This document shows, piece after piece, positions 1 through 8,148 of a stretch of DNA of 64,000 nucleotides (position 1 is the stretch's first letter; the number at the start of each line of letters is the position of its first letter). Source of the stretch: Kribbella sp. CA-293567 (GTDB taxonomy: Bacteria; Actinomycetota; Actinomycetes; Propionibacteriales; Kribbellaceae); contig NZ_CP114065.1 of the NCBI RefSeq assembly GCF_027627575.1, forward strand, positions 4,278,001-4,342,000, given 5' to 3'. Both the position numbers and the translations under genes were made by a program. The notes beneath the pieces were generated by a model that was given only the letters and a program-made list of their open reading frames with translations, did no database searches and was not told the origin of the DNA.

Positions 1-573
1 TCGCTGGTGGCCCAGTCCCCCGGTCTACTCGGCATCGGCGTCGACGAGGACACCGCGGCCGTCGTCCGCGGCTCCCACCTGGAGGTCGTCGGCCGGGGTG
101 CCGTGACGATCTTCGACGGCAGCCGGATCACCTCCAACGCGCACTACGCGAGCCGGTCGGAGGCGATCCTCGCCTCCGGCGTCGTCCTGCACGTCCTGCC
201 CGCGACCGCGACCTTCGACCTCAAGGCCCGGGTGCTGCTGTCCTACGGTCCGCAGCCGCCGGCCGAGGAGATCGCCTCGATCGAGGCGGCCGAGGCCGAT
301 CTGCGCAAGCTGGCCAAGGAGATCGCCGCCGAGGGCGTGTCACCCGCGTACTACGCCGAGCGCAAGCGGCGGGCGGGCCGGCGTACGGCGAAGGCGGGTG
401 AACCGGGCAGCAAGACGGCGGCTCCGAGGAAGGCGGCCGTCAAGAAGGCCAGATCGTCGGCGGCGAGTCAGTCCAGACCGGAGGCGACCGAGCCTCTGAG
501 CGCGGGCGCCGAACTCAGCCGACCAGACACCGATGCCGCAACAGGGCCGCAACCAGACAGTGGGAACGCATGA
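1..573 (+). CDS. cphB: Cyanophycinase, C-terminal part (5' end outside window)
   Basis: This is the last 190 residues of a protein whose reading frame is open at base 1, so the true start lies upstream. The sequence (GLLGIGVDEDTAAVV, then GxGAVTIFDG) matches the C-terminal half of cyanophycinase, the serine-type exopeptidase that releases beta-Asp-Arg dipeptides from cyanophycin. The last ~75 residues form a Lys/Ala/Arg-rich, then polar, low-complexity tail that is unlikely to be part of the fold. The stop codon overlaps the cphA start (ATGA, 570-573), so the two genes are translationally coupled and form a polymer synthesis/degradation pair. The family assignment is strong because of the neighbour. 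The catalytic Ser is upstream and not visible. Confidence 0.88.
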   Translation, partial: SLVAQSPGLLGIGVDEDTAAVVRGSHLEVVGRGAVTIFDGSRITSNAHYASRSEAILASGVVLHVLPATATFDLKARVLLSYGPQPPAEEIASIEAAEADLRKLAKEIAAEGVSPAYYAERKRRAGRRTAKAGEPGSKTAAPRKAAVKKARSSAASQSRPEATEPLSAGAELSRPDTDAATGPQPDSGNA

Positions 574-3383
574 CGGACACCGCCCCCGACCAGACCCTCG
601 GAACTCCGAGCCCCGACCTGAAGATCATCGAGACCCGCGTCTACCGCGGGCCGAACATCTGGAGCTACGACCCGGCGATCCACCTGGTGGTCGACCTGGG
701 GTCGCTGGAGGAGTTCCCGTCGAACACCATCGACGGGTTCACCGAGCGGCTGCTGGAGCACCTGCCCCGCCTTGACCAGCACCACTGCTCCCGGGGCCGG
801 CGCGGCGGCTTCATCGAGCGGCTGCAGGAGGGCACCTGGCTCGGCCACATCGCCGAGCACGTCTCGCTGCAGCTGCAGCAGGAGGCCGGCCACGACATGC
901 GGCGCGGCAAGACCCGCCAGGTCAAGGGCGTGCCCGGCCGCTACAACATCATCTACTCGTACGCCGACGAGGGCGTCGGCCTGGCCGCCGGTGAGCTCGC
1001 GGTCCGGTTCGTCAACTATCTGGTCCAGCCGACGCCGGACTTCGACTTCACCACCGAGCTGGAGAAGTTCATCCGGCAGGCCGAGCGGAGCGCCTTCGGG
1101 CCGTCGACGCAGGCGATCGTGGACGAGGCGGTCTCCCGCGACATCCCGTGGATCCGGCTGAACAAGTTCAGCCTGGTGCAGCTCGGTCAGGGCGTGCACG
1201 CGAAGCGGATCCGGGCCACCATGACGTCGGAGACGGGTTCGATCGCGGTCGACGTGGCCGGCGACAAGGACCTCACCACCAAGCTGCTCGCGTCGGCCGG
1301 CCTGCCGGTCCCGCGGCAGGCGTCCGTGCGTGAGGTCGAGGACGCGGTCTCGGCCGCGAACAAGATCGGCTACCCGGTCGTCTGCAAGCCGCTCGACGGC
1401 AACCACGGCCGTGGCGTCTGCCTGAACCTGCAGGACGCGGACGCCGTCCGGGAGGCCTTCCCGATCGCCGCCGACCAGTCACGGCGCGGCTCGGTGATCG
1501 TGGAGAGCTTCGTCACCGGCAAGGACTACCGCTGCCTGATCATCAACGGCCGGATGGAGGCCATCGCCGAGCGGGTGCCGGCCCACGTGGTCGGCGACGG
1601 CGTGCACACGGTGGCCGAGCTGGTCGAGATCACCAACGCCGATCCGCGCCGCGGTGTCGGGCACGAGAAGATCCTGACCCGGATCACGGTGAACGCGGCC
1701 GCGCGGGAGCTGGTCCGGACCCAGGGCTTCGAGATGGACGACGTACCGCCCGAGGAAACGATGGTGAAGCTCACGCTCACCGGCAACATGTCCACCGGCG
1801 GGATCTCGATCGACCGCACCTTCGAGGCGCACCCGGAGAACGTCGAGATCGCCGAGGAGGCGGCCCGGATGATCGGGCTGGACATCGCCGGCATCGACTT
1901 CATCTGCCCCGACATCACCCAGCCGGTGCGCGAGACCGGTGGCGCGATCTGCGAGGTGAACGCGGCCCCGGGCTTCCGGATGCACACCAACCCGACGATC
2001 GGCGATCCGCAGTACATCGCCAAGCCGGTGGTCGACATGTTGTTCCCGCCCGGCGCGACCAGCCGGATCCCGATCATCGCGGTGACCGGGACCAACGGCA
2101 AGACCACCACCTCGCGGATGATCAGCCACGTCTTCAAGGGGATGGGCCGCAAGGTCGGGATGACCTCGACCGACGGCGTCGTGATCGACGAGCGGCTGGT
2201 GATCCGGTCGGACGCGTCCGGCCCGAAGTCCGCCCGGATGGTGCTGCAGAACCCGCGGGTCGACTTCGCCGTCTTCGAGGTGGCCCGCGGCGGCATCCTG
2301 CGCGAGGGCCTGGGGTACCAGCGCAACGACGTCGCGGTGGTGCTGAACATCCAGCCCGACCACCTCGGGATGCGCGGGATCGACACCCTCGAGCAGCTCG
2401 CCGACGTGAAGGGCGTGCTGGTCGAGGCCGTGCCGCGGAACGGCTTCGCGGTCCTGAACGCCGACGACCCGCTGGTCCGCAAGATGCGGCGGAAGTGTTC
2501 GGGCGAGGTGGTCTGGTTCAGCATCGCCGAGTCGGGCAGCGAGGTCCGCGAGTACATCGAGGGTCACTGCCGCCGGGGCGGCCGGGCGGTCGTGCTGGAG
2601 CGGTCCGACCTGGGCGACATGATCATCATGAAGCACGGCCGCCGCTCGATGCAGCTGGCCTGGACGCACCTGCTGCCGGCCACCTTCGGCGGCCGGGCGA
2701 TGATGAACGTGCAGAACGCGATGGCCGCCGCGGCCGCCGCCTTCGCCGCGGGCGCACCGCTGCACGACATCCGGCAGGGCCTGCGGACCTTCAACACCTC
2801 GTACTACCTGTCCCCCGGCCGGCTGAACGAGATCGACGTGCACGGCCGCACGGTGATCGTCGACTACTGCCACAACGCGCCGGCGATGCGGATGCTCGGT
2901 GACTTCGTCGACAAACTCGGCGAGAGCCTGAACGCGTCGTCCGAGCTCGGCCGGTCGTCGCGGATCGGCGTGATCGCGACCGCGGGTGACCGGCGCGACG
3001 ACGACATGCGGGAGCTGGGCGAGGTGGCCGCGCAGCACTTCGACGTGGTGATCGTCCGCGAGGACGCCCGGCTGCGGGGCCGCGAGCGCGGCAGCACGGC
3101 CGAGCTCGTCGCCGAGGGCGTCCGGACGGCGATGGAGAACGGCGCGCGCTGCCGGCAGGTGGAGATCGTGCTCGAGGAGCTGACCGCGGTCCAGCACGCG
3201 CTGGCCCGCTCGAACCGCGGCGACCTGGTGGTGCTCTGCGTCGACCAGCACCAGCAGGTGCTGTCCCACCTGGAGTCGGTATCGCACCTGGCCCAGGCCG
3301 GCGCCCGCTCCGGCGACGAGGGCGGCGACCCCGACTTCGTGAAGCCCGACGCCGAGCCGGAAGCTGACCAGTCAGCCGAATAG
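570..3383 (+). CDS. cphA: Cyanophycin synthetase
   Basis: A 937-residue protein, close to the usual CphA length of about 870-930. It makes cyanophycin (multi-L-arginyl-poly-L-aspartate) from Asp and Arg using ATP. The domains are in canonical order: an N-terminal domain (about 10-160), an ATP-grasp domain (about 210-480, with GYPVVCKPLDGNHGRGV), and a Mur-ligase domain whose P-loop VTGTNGKTTTSRM starts near residue 505, followed by the Mur C-terminal domain with DYCHNAPAM. Both active sites look intact, so this should be a full polymerase giving nitrogen/carbon storage granules in the cytoplasm. The start is fixed by the ATGA overlap with cyanophycinase. The C-terminus has an acidic tail. Confidence 0.96.
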   Translation: MTDTAPDQTLGTPSPDLKIIETRVYRGPNIWSYDPAIHLVVDLGSLEEFPSNTIDGFTERLLEHLPRLDQHHCSRGRRGGFIERLQEGTWLGHIAEHVSLQLQQEAGHDMRRGKTRQVKGVPGRYNIIYSYADEGVGLAAGELAVRFVNYLVQPTPDFDFTTELEKFIRQAERSAFGPSTQAIVDEAVSRDIPWIRLNKFSLVQLGQGVHAKRIRATMTSETGSIAVDVAGDKDLTTKLLASAGLPVPRQASVREVEDAVSAANKIGYPVVCKPLDGNHGRGVCLNLQDADAVREAFPIAADQSRRGSVIVESFVTGKDYRCLIINGRMEAIAERVPAHVVGDGVHTVAELVEITNADPRRGVGHEKILTRITVNAAARELVRTQGFEMDDVPPEETMVKLTLTGNMSTGGISIDRTFEAHPENVEIAEEAARMIGLDIAGIDFICPDITQPVRETGGAICEVNAAPGFRMHTNPTIGDPQYIAKPVVDMLFPPGATSRIPIIAVTGTNGKTTTSRMISHVFKGMGRKVGMTSTDGVVIDERLVIRSDASGPKSARMVLQNPRVDFAVFEVARGGILREGLGYQRNDVAVVLNIQPDHLGMRGIDTLEQLADVKGVLVEAVPRNGFAVLNADDPLVRKMRRKCSGEVVWFSIAESGSEVREYIEGHCRRGGRAVVLERSDLGDMIIMKHGRRSMQLAWTHLLPATFGGRAMMNVQNAMAAAAAAFAAGAPLHDIRQGLRTFNTSYYLSPGRLNEIDVHGRTVIVDYCHNAPAMRMLGDFVDKLGESLNASSELGRSSRIGVIATAGDRRDDDMRELGEVAAQHFDVVIVREDARLRGRERGSTAELVAEGVRTAMENGARCRQVEIVLEELTAVQHALARSNRGDLVVLCVDQHQQVLSHLESVSHLAQAGARSGDEGGDPDFVKPDAEPEADQSAE

Positions 3384-3391
3384 CTCCGCGT

Positions 3392-3420
3392 GAGCGGGGA
3401 CACACCGGGTGTCCCCGCTC
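3392..3420 (+). terminator. Hairpin after cphA
   Basis: A perfect 12-bp stem (GAGCGGGGACAC with its complement) closes a 5-nt loop eight bases after the cphA stop. No T-tract follows, as is common in high-GC actinobacteria. It probably ends the cphBA transcript. Confidence 0.7.
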
Positions 3421-3457
3421 CGGGGAACTCGGCCGGGACAAGGGTCGTTGGCTGTCC

Positions 3458-3991
3458 GTGAAGACGAAGCTGCTGCTGGCCGGTCTGGCCGTTGCCCTGC
3501 CCCTCCTGCTGAGTTCCTGCGGATCCTCCGGCCCCGAGGCACCGGCGGCGGAGGCGGCCGTCACGACACCGGGCGTGCTGGTCGAGGACGCCTGGGTGCG
3601 CGCGACGGTCGGTACCAAGAACGCCACGATGACGGCGGCCTTCATGTCGCTGACCAACCCCGGCAACGCCGACATCTCGTTGACCTCGGCAACCTCCCCG
3701 GTCGCCGGGATGGTGCAGCTGCACGAGATGACGATGAAGGACGGCAAGATGGTGATGCAGGAGAAGGCCGACGGCATCAAGGTGCCGGCCGAGTCGCACG
3801 CGCACCTGGCACCGAGCAAGGACCACGTGATGTTGATGGGGCTGAAGCAACAGCTCGAGCCGGGCGACGAGGTACCGCTCACCCTGAAGTTCTCCGACGG
3901 GAGCACGAAGGAGCTGACCGTCGCGGTGAAGCTGTTCACCGAGGAGGAAGAGCACTACCACCCGTCGGCCACACCCAGCACCACACCTTGA
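3458..3991 (+). CDS. Copper chaperone PCu(A)C-family lipoprotein
   Basis: A 177-residue exported protein starting at GTG. The N-terminus is a lipoprotein signal (MKTKLLLAGLAVALPLLLSSC, lipobox LLSSC with Cys21). The mature part is the DUF461/PCu(A)C fold, with metal ligands in the expected order: HEMTM, later MVM, then SHAHLAPSKDHVMLMGL. Proteins of this family carry Cu(I) outside the membrane, for example to cytochrome oxidase or secreted copper enzymes. The C-terminus ends in a His/Thr/Pro-rich tail (EEEEHYHP). The stop overlaps the TTG start of the Dyp peroxidase gene, so the two are coupled. A similar copper-chaperone/Dyp arrangement is known from Streptomyces (ECuC and DtpA); no Sco gene is seen here. 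Confidence 0.9.
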   Translation: MKTKLLLAGLAVALPLLLSSCGSSGPEAPAAEAAVTTPGVLVEDAWVRATVGTKNATMTAAFMSLTNPGNADISLTSATSPVAGMVQLHEMTMKDGKMVMQEKADGIKVPAESHAHLAPSKDHVMLMGLKQQLEPGDEVPLTLKFSDGSTKELTVAVKLFTEEEEHYHPSATPSTTP

Positions 3992-5160
3992 CCGGACGGC
4001 CGTCGCGGCGGCAGCTCTTCGGGTACGCCGGAGCTGCCGCGGCGGGCGCCGCCGTCACCGGTGGCGCCGTTGCCCTGAGCCACAACTCGGGTGCAGTCCC
4101 CACCCGTACGCCGCTCCCCCGCGACCTCAGCCCGTACGGCGAGCACCAGCCGGCCATCGCCGCGACCTCACCGAAGCACGCCGAGTTGGTCGCGCTCACG
4201 CTGCTGCCGTCGACCGGCAAGGCCGCGCTCGGCCGGCTGATGCGCCTCTGGACCAGCGACATCGTCGCCCTGGGATCGGGCCGGCCCGCACCCGGCGACA
4301 CGGCTCCCGAGCTCGCAGTTCCCGGGGTCGCTCTGACCGTGACAGTGGGTTTCGGCGCCAAGGTGTTCACTTTGCCCGGCCTCACCAGGCCGCGCGGGTT
4401 CAGCGACATCCCGGTGATGTCGCACGATCGCCTGCAACCCGGCTGGACCGGTGGCGATCTGCTGATCCTGGTGGGCGCCGACGACGCCGTGTCGGTGGTG
4501 CACGCGGTCCAGCGGCTGGTGGCGGATGCGGCGCCGTTCGCGAAGCCACTGTGGCGGCAGACCGGGTTCTGGAACGCGACCGCACCTGATGGTTCTCCGG
4601 TCACCGGGCGGAATCTCTTCAACCAGGTCGACGGCACCGGCAACCCCGCGCCCGGAACCCCGGAGTTCGACAGCACGGTCTGGGCGCCCGACGGCAGTAC
4701 GACGCTGGTCGTCCGGCGGATCAAGCTGAACCTGCAGACCTGGGACGAACTCACTCGCTCCGAGCAGGAGCGCTCGGTCGGCCGCAAGCTGTCCGACGGC
4801 GCCCCGCTGACCGGCACGGCCGAGCACGACGAACTCGATCTGGAGAAGCGCGACGCCGACGGCCGCCTGATGATCGCGGAGAACGCGCACGCGCGGCTGT
4901 CCCACCACTCGGTGAACGACGGCCGGCGGATCTTCCGCAAGGGCCTCAACTACGTCCACGACACCGGCGCCACCCGCGAGTCCGGCCTGATCTTCCTCAG
5001 CTACCAGGCAGACCTGGTCAGCCAGTTCCTGCCGATGCTCGCCCGGCTCGACGCGGCGGACGCCCTGAACGAGTGGACCACCACGATCGGCTCAGCCGCC
5101 TTCGTGATCCCGGCAGGATTCAGCGAAGGCGGCTGGCTCGGTCGAGCCCTGGTCGGTTAG
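3988..5160 (+). CDS. Dyp-type haem peroxidase, Tat-exported
   Basis: A 390-residue protein. I place the start at TTG 3988, which overlaps the preceding stop (TTGA) and puts a twin-arginine signal at the very N-terminus (SRRQLFGYAGAAAAGAA). The body matches the EfeB/DtpA branch of dye-decolourising peroxidases: NQVDGTGNP carries the distal Asp, AENAHARLSHHS carries the proximal haem His, and RRIFRKGLNY carries the conserved Arg. A folded haem protein exported by Tat fits the family. Being co-translated with a PCu(A)C chaperone suggests a role in extracellular copper handling or copper-oxidase maturation, by analogy with Streptomyces DtpA. The gene ends tail-to-tail with the next one, sharing bases of the stop codons. 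Confidence 0.92.
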   Translation: MTGRPSRRQLFGYAGAAAAGAAVTGGAVALSHNSGAVPTRTPLPRDLSPYGEHQPAIAATSPKHAELVALTLLPSTGKAALGRLMRLWTSDIVALGSGRPAPGDTAPELAVPGVALTVTVGFGAKVFTLPGLTRPRGFSDIPVMSHDRLQPGWTGGDLLILVGADDAVSVVHAVQRLVADAAPFAKPLWRQTGFWNATAPDGSPVTGRNLFNQVDGTGNPAPGTPEFDSTVWAPDGSTTLVVRRIKLNLQTWDELTRSEQERSVGRKLSDGAPLTGTAEHDELDLEKRDADGRLMIAENAHARLSHHSVNDGRRIFRKGLNYVHDTGATRESGLIFLSYQADLVSQFLPMLARLDAADALNEWTTTIGSAAFVIPAGFSEGGWLGRALVG

Positions 5161-5504
5161 CCCGCGCGGAAGCTCAGGAACTTGGTGCTCGGGTAGCTGT
5201 GGAAGTTGTTGGCCGGTTCGAGGTTCGCGACCCCGGTGCAGTCGGCGGTGCGGTACAGGTAGATGTCCTTGGTGCTCCAGTTGAAGAGCGATCCGGGGAC
5301 GAACGGCAGCCGGGTGCAGGACGTGCTGGGCGAGGCGTAGTGCACGCTCCTGCCACCGAACGCGGTGGTCTCGTAGAAGCAGGCGATGCCCGGGACGCAG
5401 GCGCCGGCGTCGGCCGACCGGTCCTGGGCCGCCGAGGCGGGGGTGATGCCGACCGCGACGACGGCGGCGGCAGCGGTGACTCCGAGGGCGAGGCGAAGTT
5501 TCAC
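5157..5504 (-). CDS. Small secreted peptidase-inhibitor I36-like protein
   Basis: A 115-residue protein with a clear Sec signal peptide (about 1-25, ending in ASA-A). The mature domain of about 85 residues has six Cys and the pattern ACFYE...FGGRS...FNWS...DIYLYRTADC, as in the beta/gamma-crystallin-like I36 inhibitor family of Streptomyces and relatives. Some family members inhibit extracellular metalloproteases; the target of this one is unknown. A strong ribosome site (CGGAGGA) stands 5 bases before the GTG start. The gene is convergent with the Dyp peroxidase and overlaps its last 4 bases. Confidence 0.75.
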   Translation of the reverse strand: MKLRLALGVTAAAAVVAVGITPASAAQDRSADAGACVPGIACFYETTAFGGRSVHYASPSTSCTRLPFVPGSLFNWSTKDIYLYRTADCTGVANLEPANNFHSYPSTKFLSFRAG

Positions 5505-5579
5505 AAAAGTCCTCCGGGATGGGATTGCGTATTCCCTGACACCCCAGAGCCTATGGTTGATCTTTCAGCTACGCGCTTC

Positions 5580-6422
5580 TCACCGGCGCGCCGGGAGCAA
5601 CCGGCGCTTGGGCTCCTCGCGGTCGATCCAGTCCAGGTCGTCGGACAGGACGGCGTCGTTGCTGCGTCCGTCGTCGGCCCCGGGCGCCAACGGAGGCGGC
5701 GGTAGCGCGCGCACCTTCAGTGCCACCATCGGGATCGCCAGCAGGACGGCCAGCAGCAGCCACGGCCAGTACTCCCGCAGAAGCGGCTCGAAAGCGGCGA
5801 AGAAGGCGTCGGTGCCCGCGTCGGCAACCACGTCGATCGACTGGCCCTTGGCGGCGGCCACCGCCTGAATGCCGTCGACCATGGCGAACGAGGCCACGTA
5901 GAAGACCGACAACGGCAGCCACGAGTACGCCGATGGCCAGCCGCGCCGCCAGCAGGCGGCGTACAGGAGGGTGGTGAGGCCGATCGCGACCAGCAGGCCG
6001 TTCAGTTGCCACAACCAGAGCCAGTCCTGGAGCTCGTCGGCGGGGCGCAGAGCGAACCAGGCGACGGGCACCGACAACGCAAACGCCGCCAGCACCGTGT
6101 TACGGGTGCCCAGGGCACCGAGTCCCGCGCCGACGACACTTGCCACCAGCAACGACATCAGAAGTCCCTGGGCCGAAAGATCGTAGCCGCTCAGCCACCA
6201 GGAGCCGACAGCAACGATCAGCACCAGCGGTACGGCGTACCGAAGCCGGGCCACGATCAGCCCCGCCAGCACTCCGCCCGTGAAGCCGCCCAGGACGAGC
6301 AGGTCCAGCCGGGTTCCGACGAAGGTGGTCGAGCCGGCCGGCAGCCCGGTCAGATAGCTCGGCGCGAAGCCGGCCACGAACCAGGCGGCGACCGCCGCTG
6401 GTACCGACCACAAGTAACGCAT
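5580..6422 (-). CDS. Polytopic membrane protein of unknown function
   Basis: A 280-residue protein with about seven hydrophobic segments, the last near residues 220-240, followed by a charged cytoplasmic tail (DDLDWIDREEPKRRLLP). I do not recognise a family or any catalytic motif. It begins 40 bases downstream of the Mur-ligase gene on the same strand, with a hairpin in the gap, so it may be read at a reduced level from the fabG-fabI operon or have its own promoter. Confidence 0.7.
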   Translation of the reverse strand: MRYLWSVPAAVAAWFVAGFAPSYLTGLPAGSTTFVGTRLDLLVLGGFTGGVLAGLIVARLRYAVPLVLIVAVGSWWLSGYDLSAQGLLMSLLVASVVGAGLGALGTRNTVLAAFALSVPVAWFALRPADELQDWLWLWQLNGLLVAIGLTTLLYAACWRRGWPSAYSWLPLSVFYVASFAMVDGIQAVAAAKGQSIDVVADAGTDAFFAAFEPLLREYWPWLLLAVLLAIPMVALKVRALPPPPLAPGADDGRSNDAVLSDDLDWIDREEPKRRLLPARR

Positions 6423-6425
6423 GAC

Positions 6426-6464
6426 GATCCCCGATCCGCCCCGGGCGGCGGAAACCCGGGGATC
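6426..6464 (-). terminator. Hairpin between the Mur-ligase gene and the membrane protein gene
   Basis: GATCCCCG pairs with CGGGGATC, with a GC-rich inner palindrome (CCGCCCCGGGCGG) in the loop. It overlaps the Mur-ligase stop codon and could attenuate transcription into the next gene. Confidence 0.45.
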
Positions 6465-8148
6465 AGTGCTGTGCGCGTTCGACCTTCGCCTTCAAGGTCT
6501 CCGGGTCATCGACGGTAGCCCCCTCGGACCGCAACCAGGCGTCAAGACTCGCCCGATCCTGCAGAGACATCACCGCGACCACGTCACCGGCCCGGGCCTC
6601 GCCGACCAGCGCCTGCGCCGCCTCGAGCTCGGTCGGGAAGGACGGTACGTCCTCGACGCCGACCGAACCGGCGCCCTCCCGGAAGACCGCCTCCAGCTCC
6701 GACGGCGGCCGGCCGCGCAGGTACTCGCCCTTGTGCCCGATCACCACCCGGTCGGCGCCACGGGCACCGATCGCGCCCATCGCGGAGACCATCTCGTCGG
6801 ACCGGTCCCCCGGCGAACCCAGCGCCAGCAGCAGCCGCGCGCCGGGCATCCGGACGCCGTTCATGATCTCCAGCAGGGCTTCCAGGCCGGCCTCGTTGTG
6901 GGCGAGGTCGATCACCACGGTGAAGTCGCGGACGGAGTACATGTTCATCCGGCCCGGGTTGTTCTCCGACGGCGAGAACGTGCTCAGCCCCTCGATCACC
7001 GCGGCCCGCGGCAGCCCGAGCCCGAGCGCCGCCGAGGCGGCGGCGAGCGCGTTCTCCACGTTGTAGTGGGACAGCCCGGACAGCGTCATCGGGACGTCGA
7101 CGACCTTGAGCAGCGGCTCGGCGTCGCTGGCCTGATCGAGCACGGTGATGAACCCGTCCAGCACGGTGGTCGCCCGGCCGCCCTCGTCCAGCACGCTGCG
7201 GATCGACGGCGAGTCGGGATCGCGGGAGAACACCCAGCTCTTGGCCGGCGAGTCCAGCCGCATCGCGAAGGTCCGCGGGTCGTCGCCGTTCACCACGCAC
7301 CAGCCGCGCGGCCGGGTGATCTTGGTGATCACGGCCTTCACCTCGGCCAGCTGGTCGACGGTGTCGATCCCGCCCAGGCCCAGGTGGTCGGCGGTGACGT
7401 TGGTGACGACCGAGACGTCGTTGTAGGCGACGCCGACGCCGCGCCGCAGGATGCCGCCGCGGGCCGTCTCGGTGACGGCCAGCTGCACTCCGGGCTGCGA
7501 CAGCACCTGGCCGGCGCCGCTCGGGCCGGAGAAGTCGCCGTACTCGACCAGCTTGCCGTCGAAGTACACGCCGTCGGTGCTCGACCAGCCGGTGTGCAGG
7601 CCTGCTGCCCGGCCGATGTGCGCGATCATCCGCGAGGTGGTGGTCTTGCCGTTCGTGCCGGTGACGGCGACGACGGGGATCTTCGGGCGCAGCGTCGGCG
7701 GCGCGTTACCGGCCGGCTCGTTGCGGACCCGGTCCCCGACGCTCGTCACCAGTTCAGGCAGCTCGTCGGCGCCGAAGGCGTCGACCACCTCGACGATCGC
7801 CATCGCGAGCGCGCGGGCGCGGCCCTCGTGCGCCCACGGGAACGCCACCACCAGCCGGTGCACGTCGTTCTCGGAGCGGACCCGGACGCCGATCCGCCCG
7901 ATCCCTGCCTCGCGGGCGATCCGACGCAGAATGTGCCCGACCACCCGGACCGCGAACCGCTGCCGGAAGCCGGAGCCGATCCGCCCGGGCCGGGTCGCGC
8001 CGAGCCCGAGTGCCTGCGCGTACGCCTTCGCGGCCGGAGCCGGCGCGTCGATCAGGGCCGACAGGTCGAGCGTGAGCTTGATCGCTGCCCGGCTGAAGTA
8101 CAGGTTGGCCCCGTCCAGGACGCGGAGCTCTACCAAGGAGGTGGACAC
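6463..8148 (-). CDS. Mur-ligase family protein, CphA-like without ATP-grasp
   Basis: A 561-residue protein. Residues 1-150 resemble the N-terminal domain of cyanophycin synthetases (VELRVLDGANLYFS). Residues about 160-440 form a Mur-ligase ATPase domain with VTGTNGKTTTSRM, STDGV, TARGGILRRG and NVTADHLGLGGIDT, closely parallel to the same segments in the cphA of this window. The C-terminal part has VIDLAHNEAG. The ATP-grasp domain that sits between these parts in CphA is missing, yet the protein is uninterrupted and all Mur motifs are kept. It should therefore catalyse one ATP-dependent amide ligation; the substrate is unknown. The GTG start overlaps the fabI stop by one base. Confidence 0.85.
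   Translation of the reverse strand: MSTSLVELRVLDGANLYFSRAAIKLTLDLSALIDAPAPAAKAYAQALGLGATRPGRIGSGFRQRFAVRVVGHILRRIAREAGIGRIGVRVRSENDVHRLVVAFPWAHEGRARALAMAIVEVVDAFGADELPELVTSVGDRVRNEPAGNAPPTLRPKIPVVAVTGTNGKTTTSRMIAHIGRAAGLHTGWSSTDGVYFDGKLVEYGDFSGPSGAGQVLSQPGVQLAVTETARGGILRRGVGVAYNDVSVVTNVTADHLGLGGIDTVDQLAEVKAVITKITRPRGWCVVNGDDPRTFAMRLDSPAKSWVFSRDPDSPSIRSVLDEGGRATTVLDGFITVLDQASDAEPLLKVVDVPMTLSGLSHYNVENALAAASAALGLGLPRAAVIEGLSTFSPSENNPGRMNMYSVRDFTVVIDLAHNEAGLEALLEIMNGVRMPGARLLLALGSPGDRSDEMVSAMGAIGARGADRVVIGHKGEYLRGRPPSELEAVFREGAGSVGVEDVPSFPTELEAAQALVGEARAGDVVAVMSLQDRASLDAWLRSEGATVDDPETLKAKVERAQH

Noticed and set aside
1479-3287. Long open frame on the minus strand opposite cphA
   Set aside because: Its translation is His/Arg/Val/Asp-rich without family motifs and it mirrors the codon positions of cphA. 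It is a GC-rich antisense shadow.
3409-3987. In-frame upstream extension of the Dyp peroxidase
   Set aside because: It overlaps the whole copper chaperone gene in another frame and would bury the Tat signal; the TTG at 3988 is the better start.
5157-5160. Shared stop-codon bases between convergent genes as a special signal
   Set aside because: Such overlaps (also CTAG at 40411-40414) are expected by chance in a compact genome and have no further structure.
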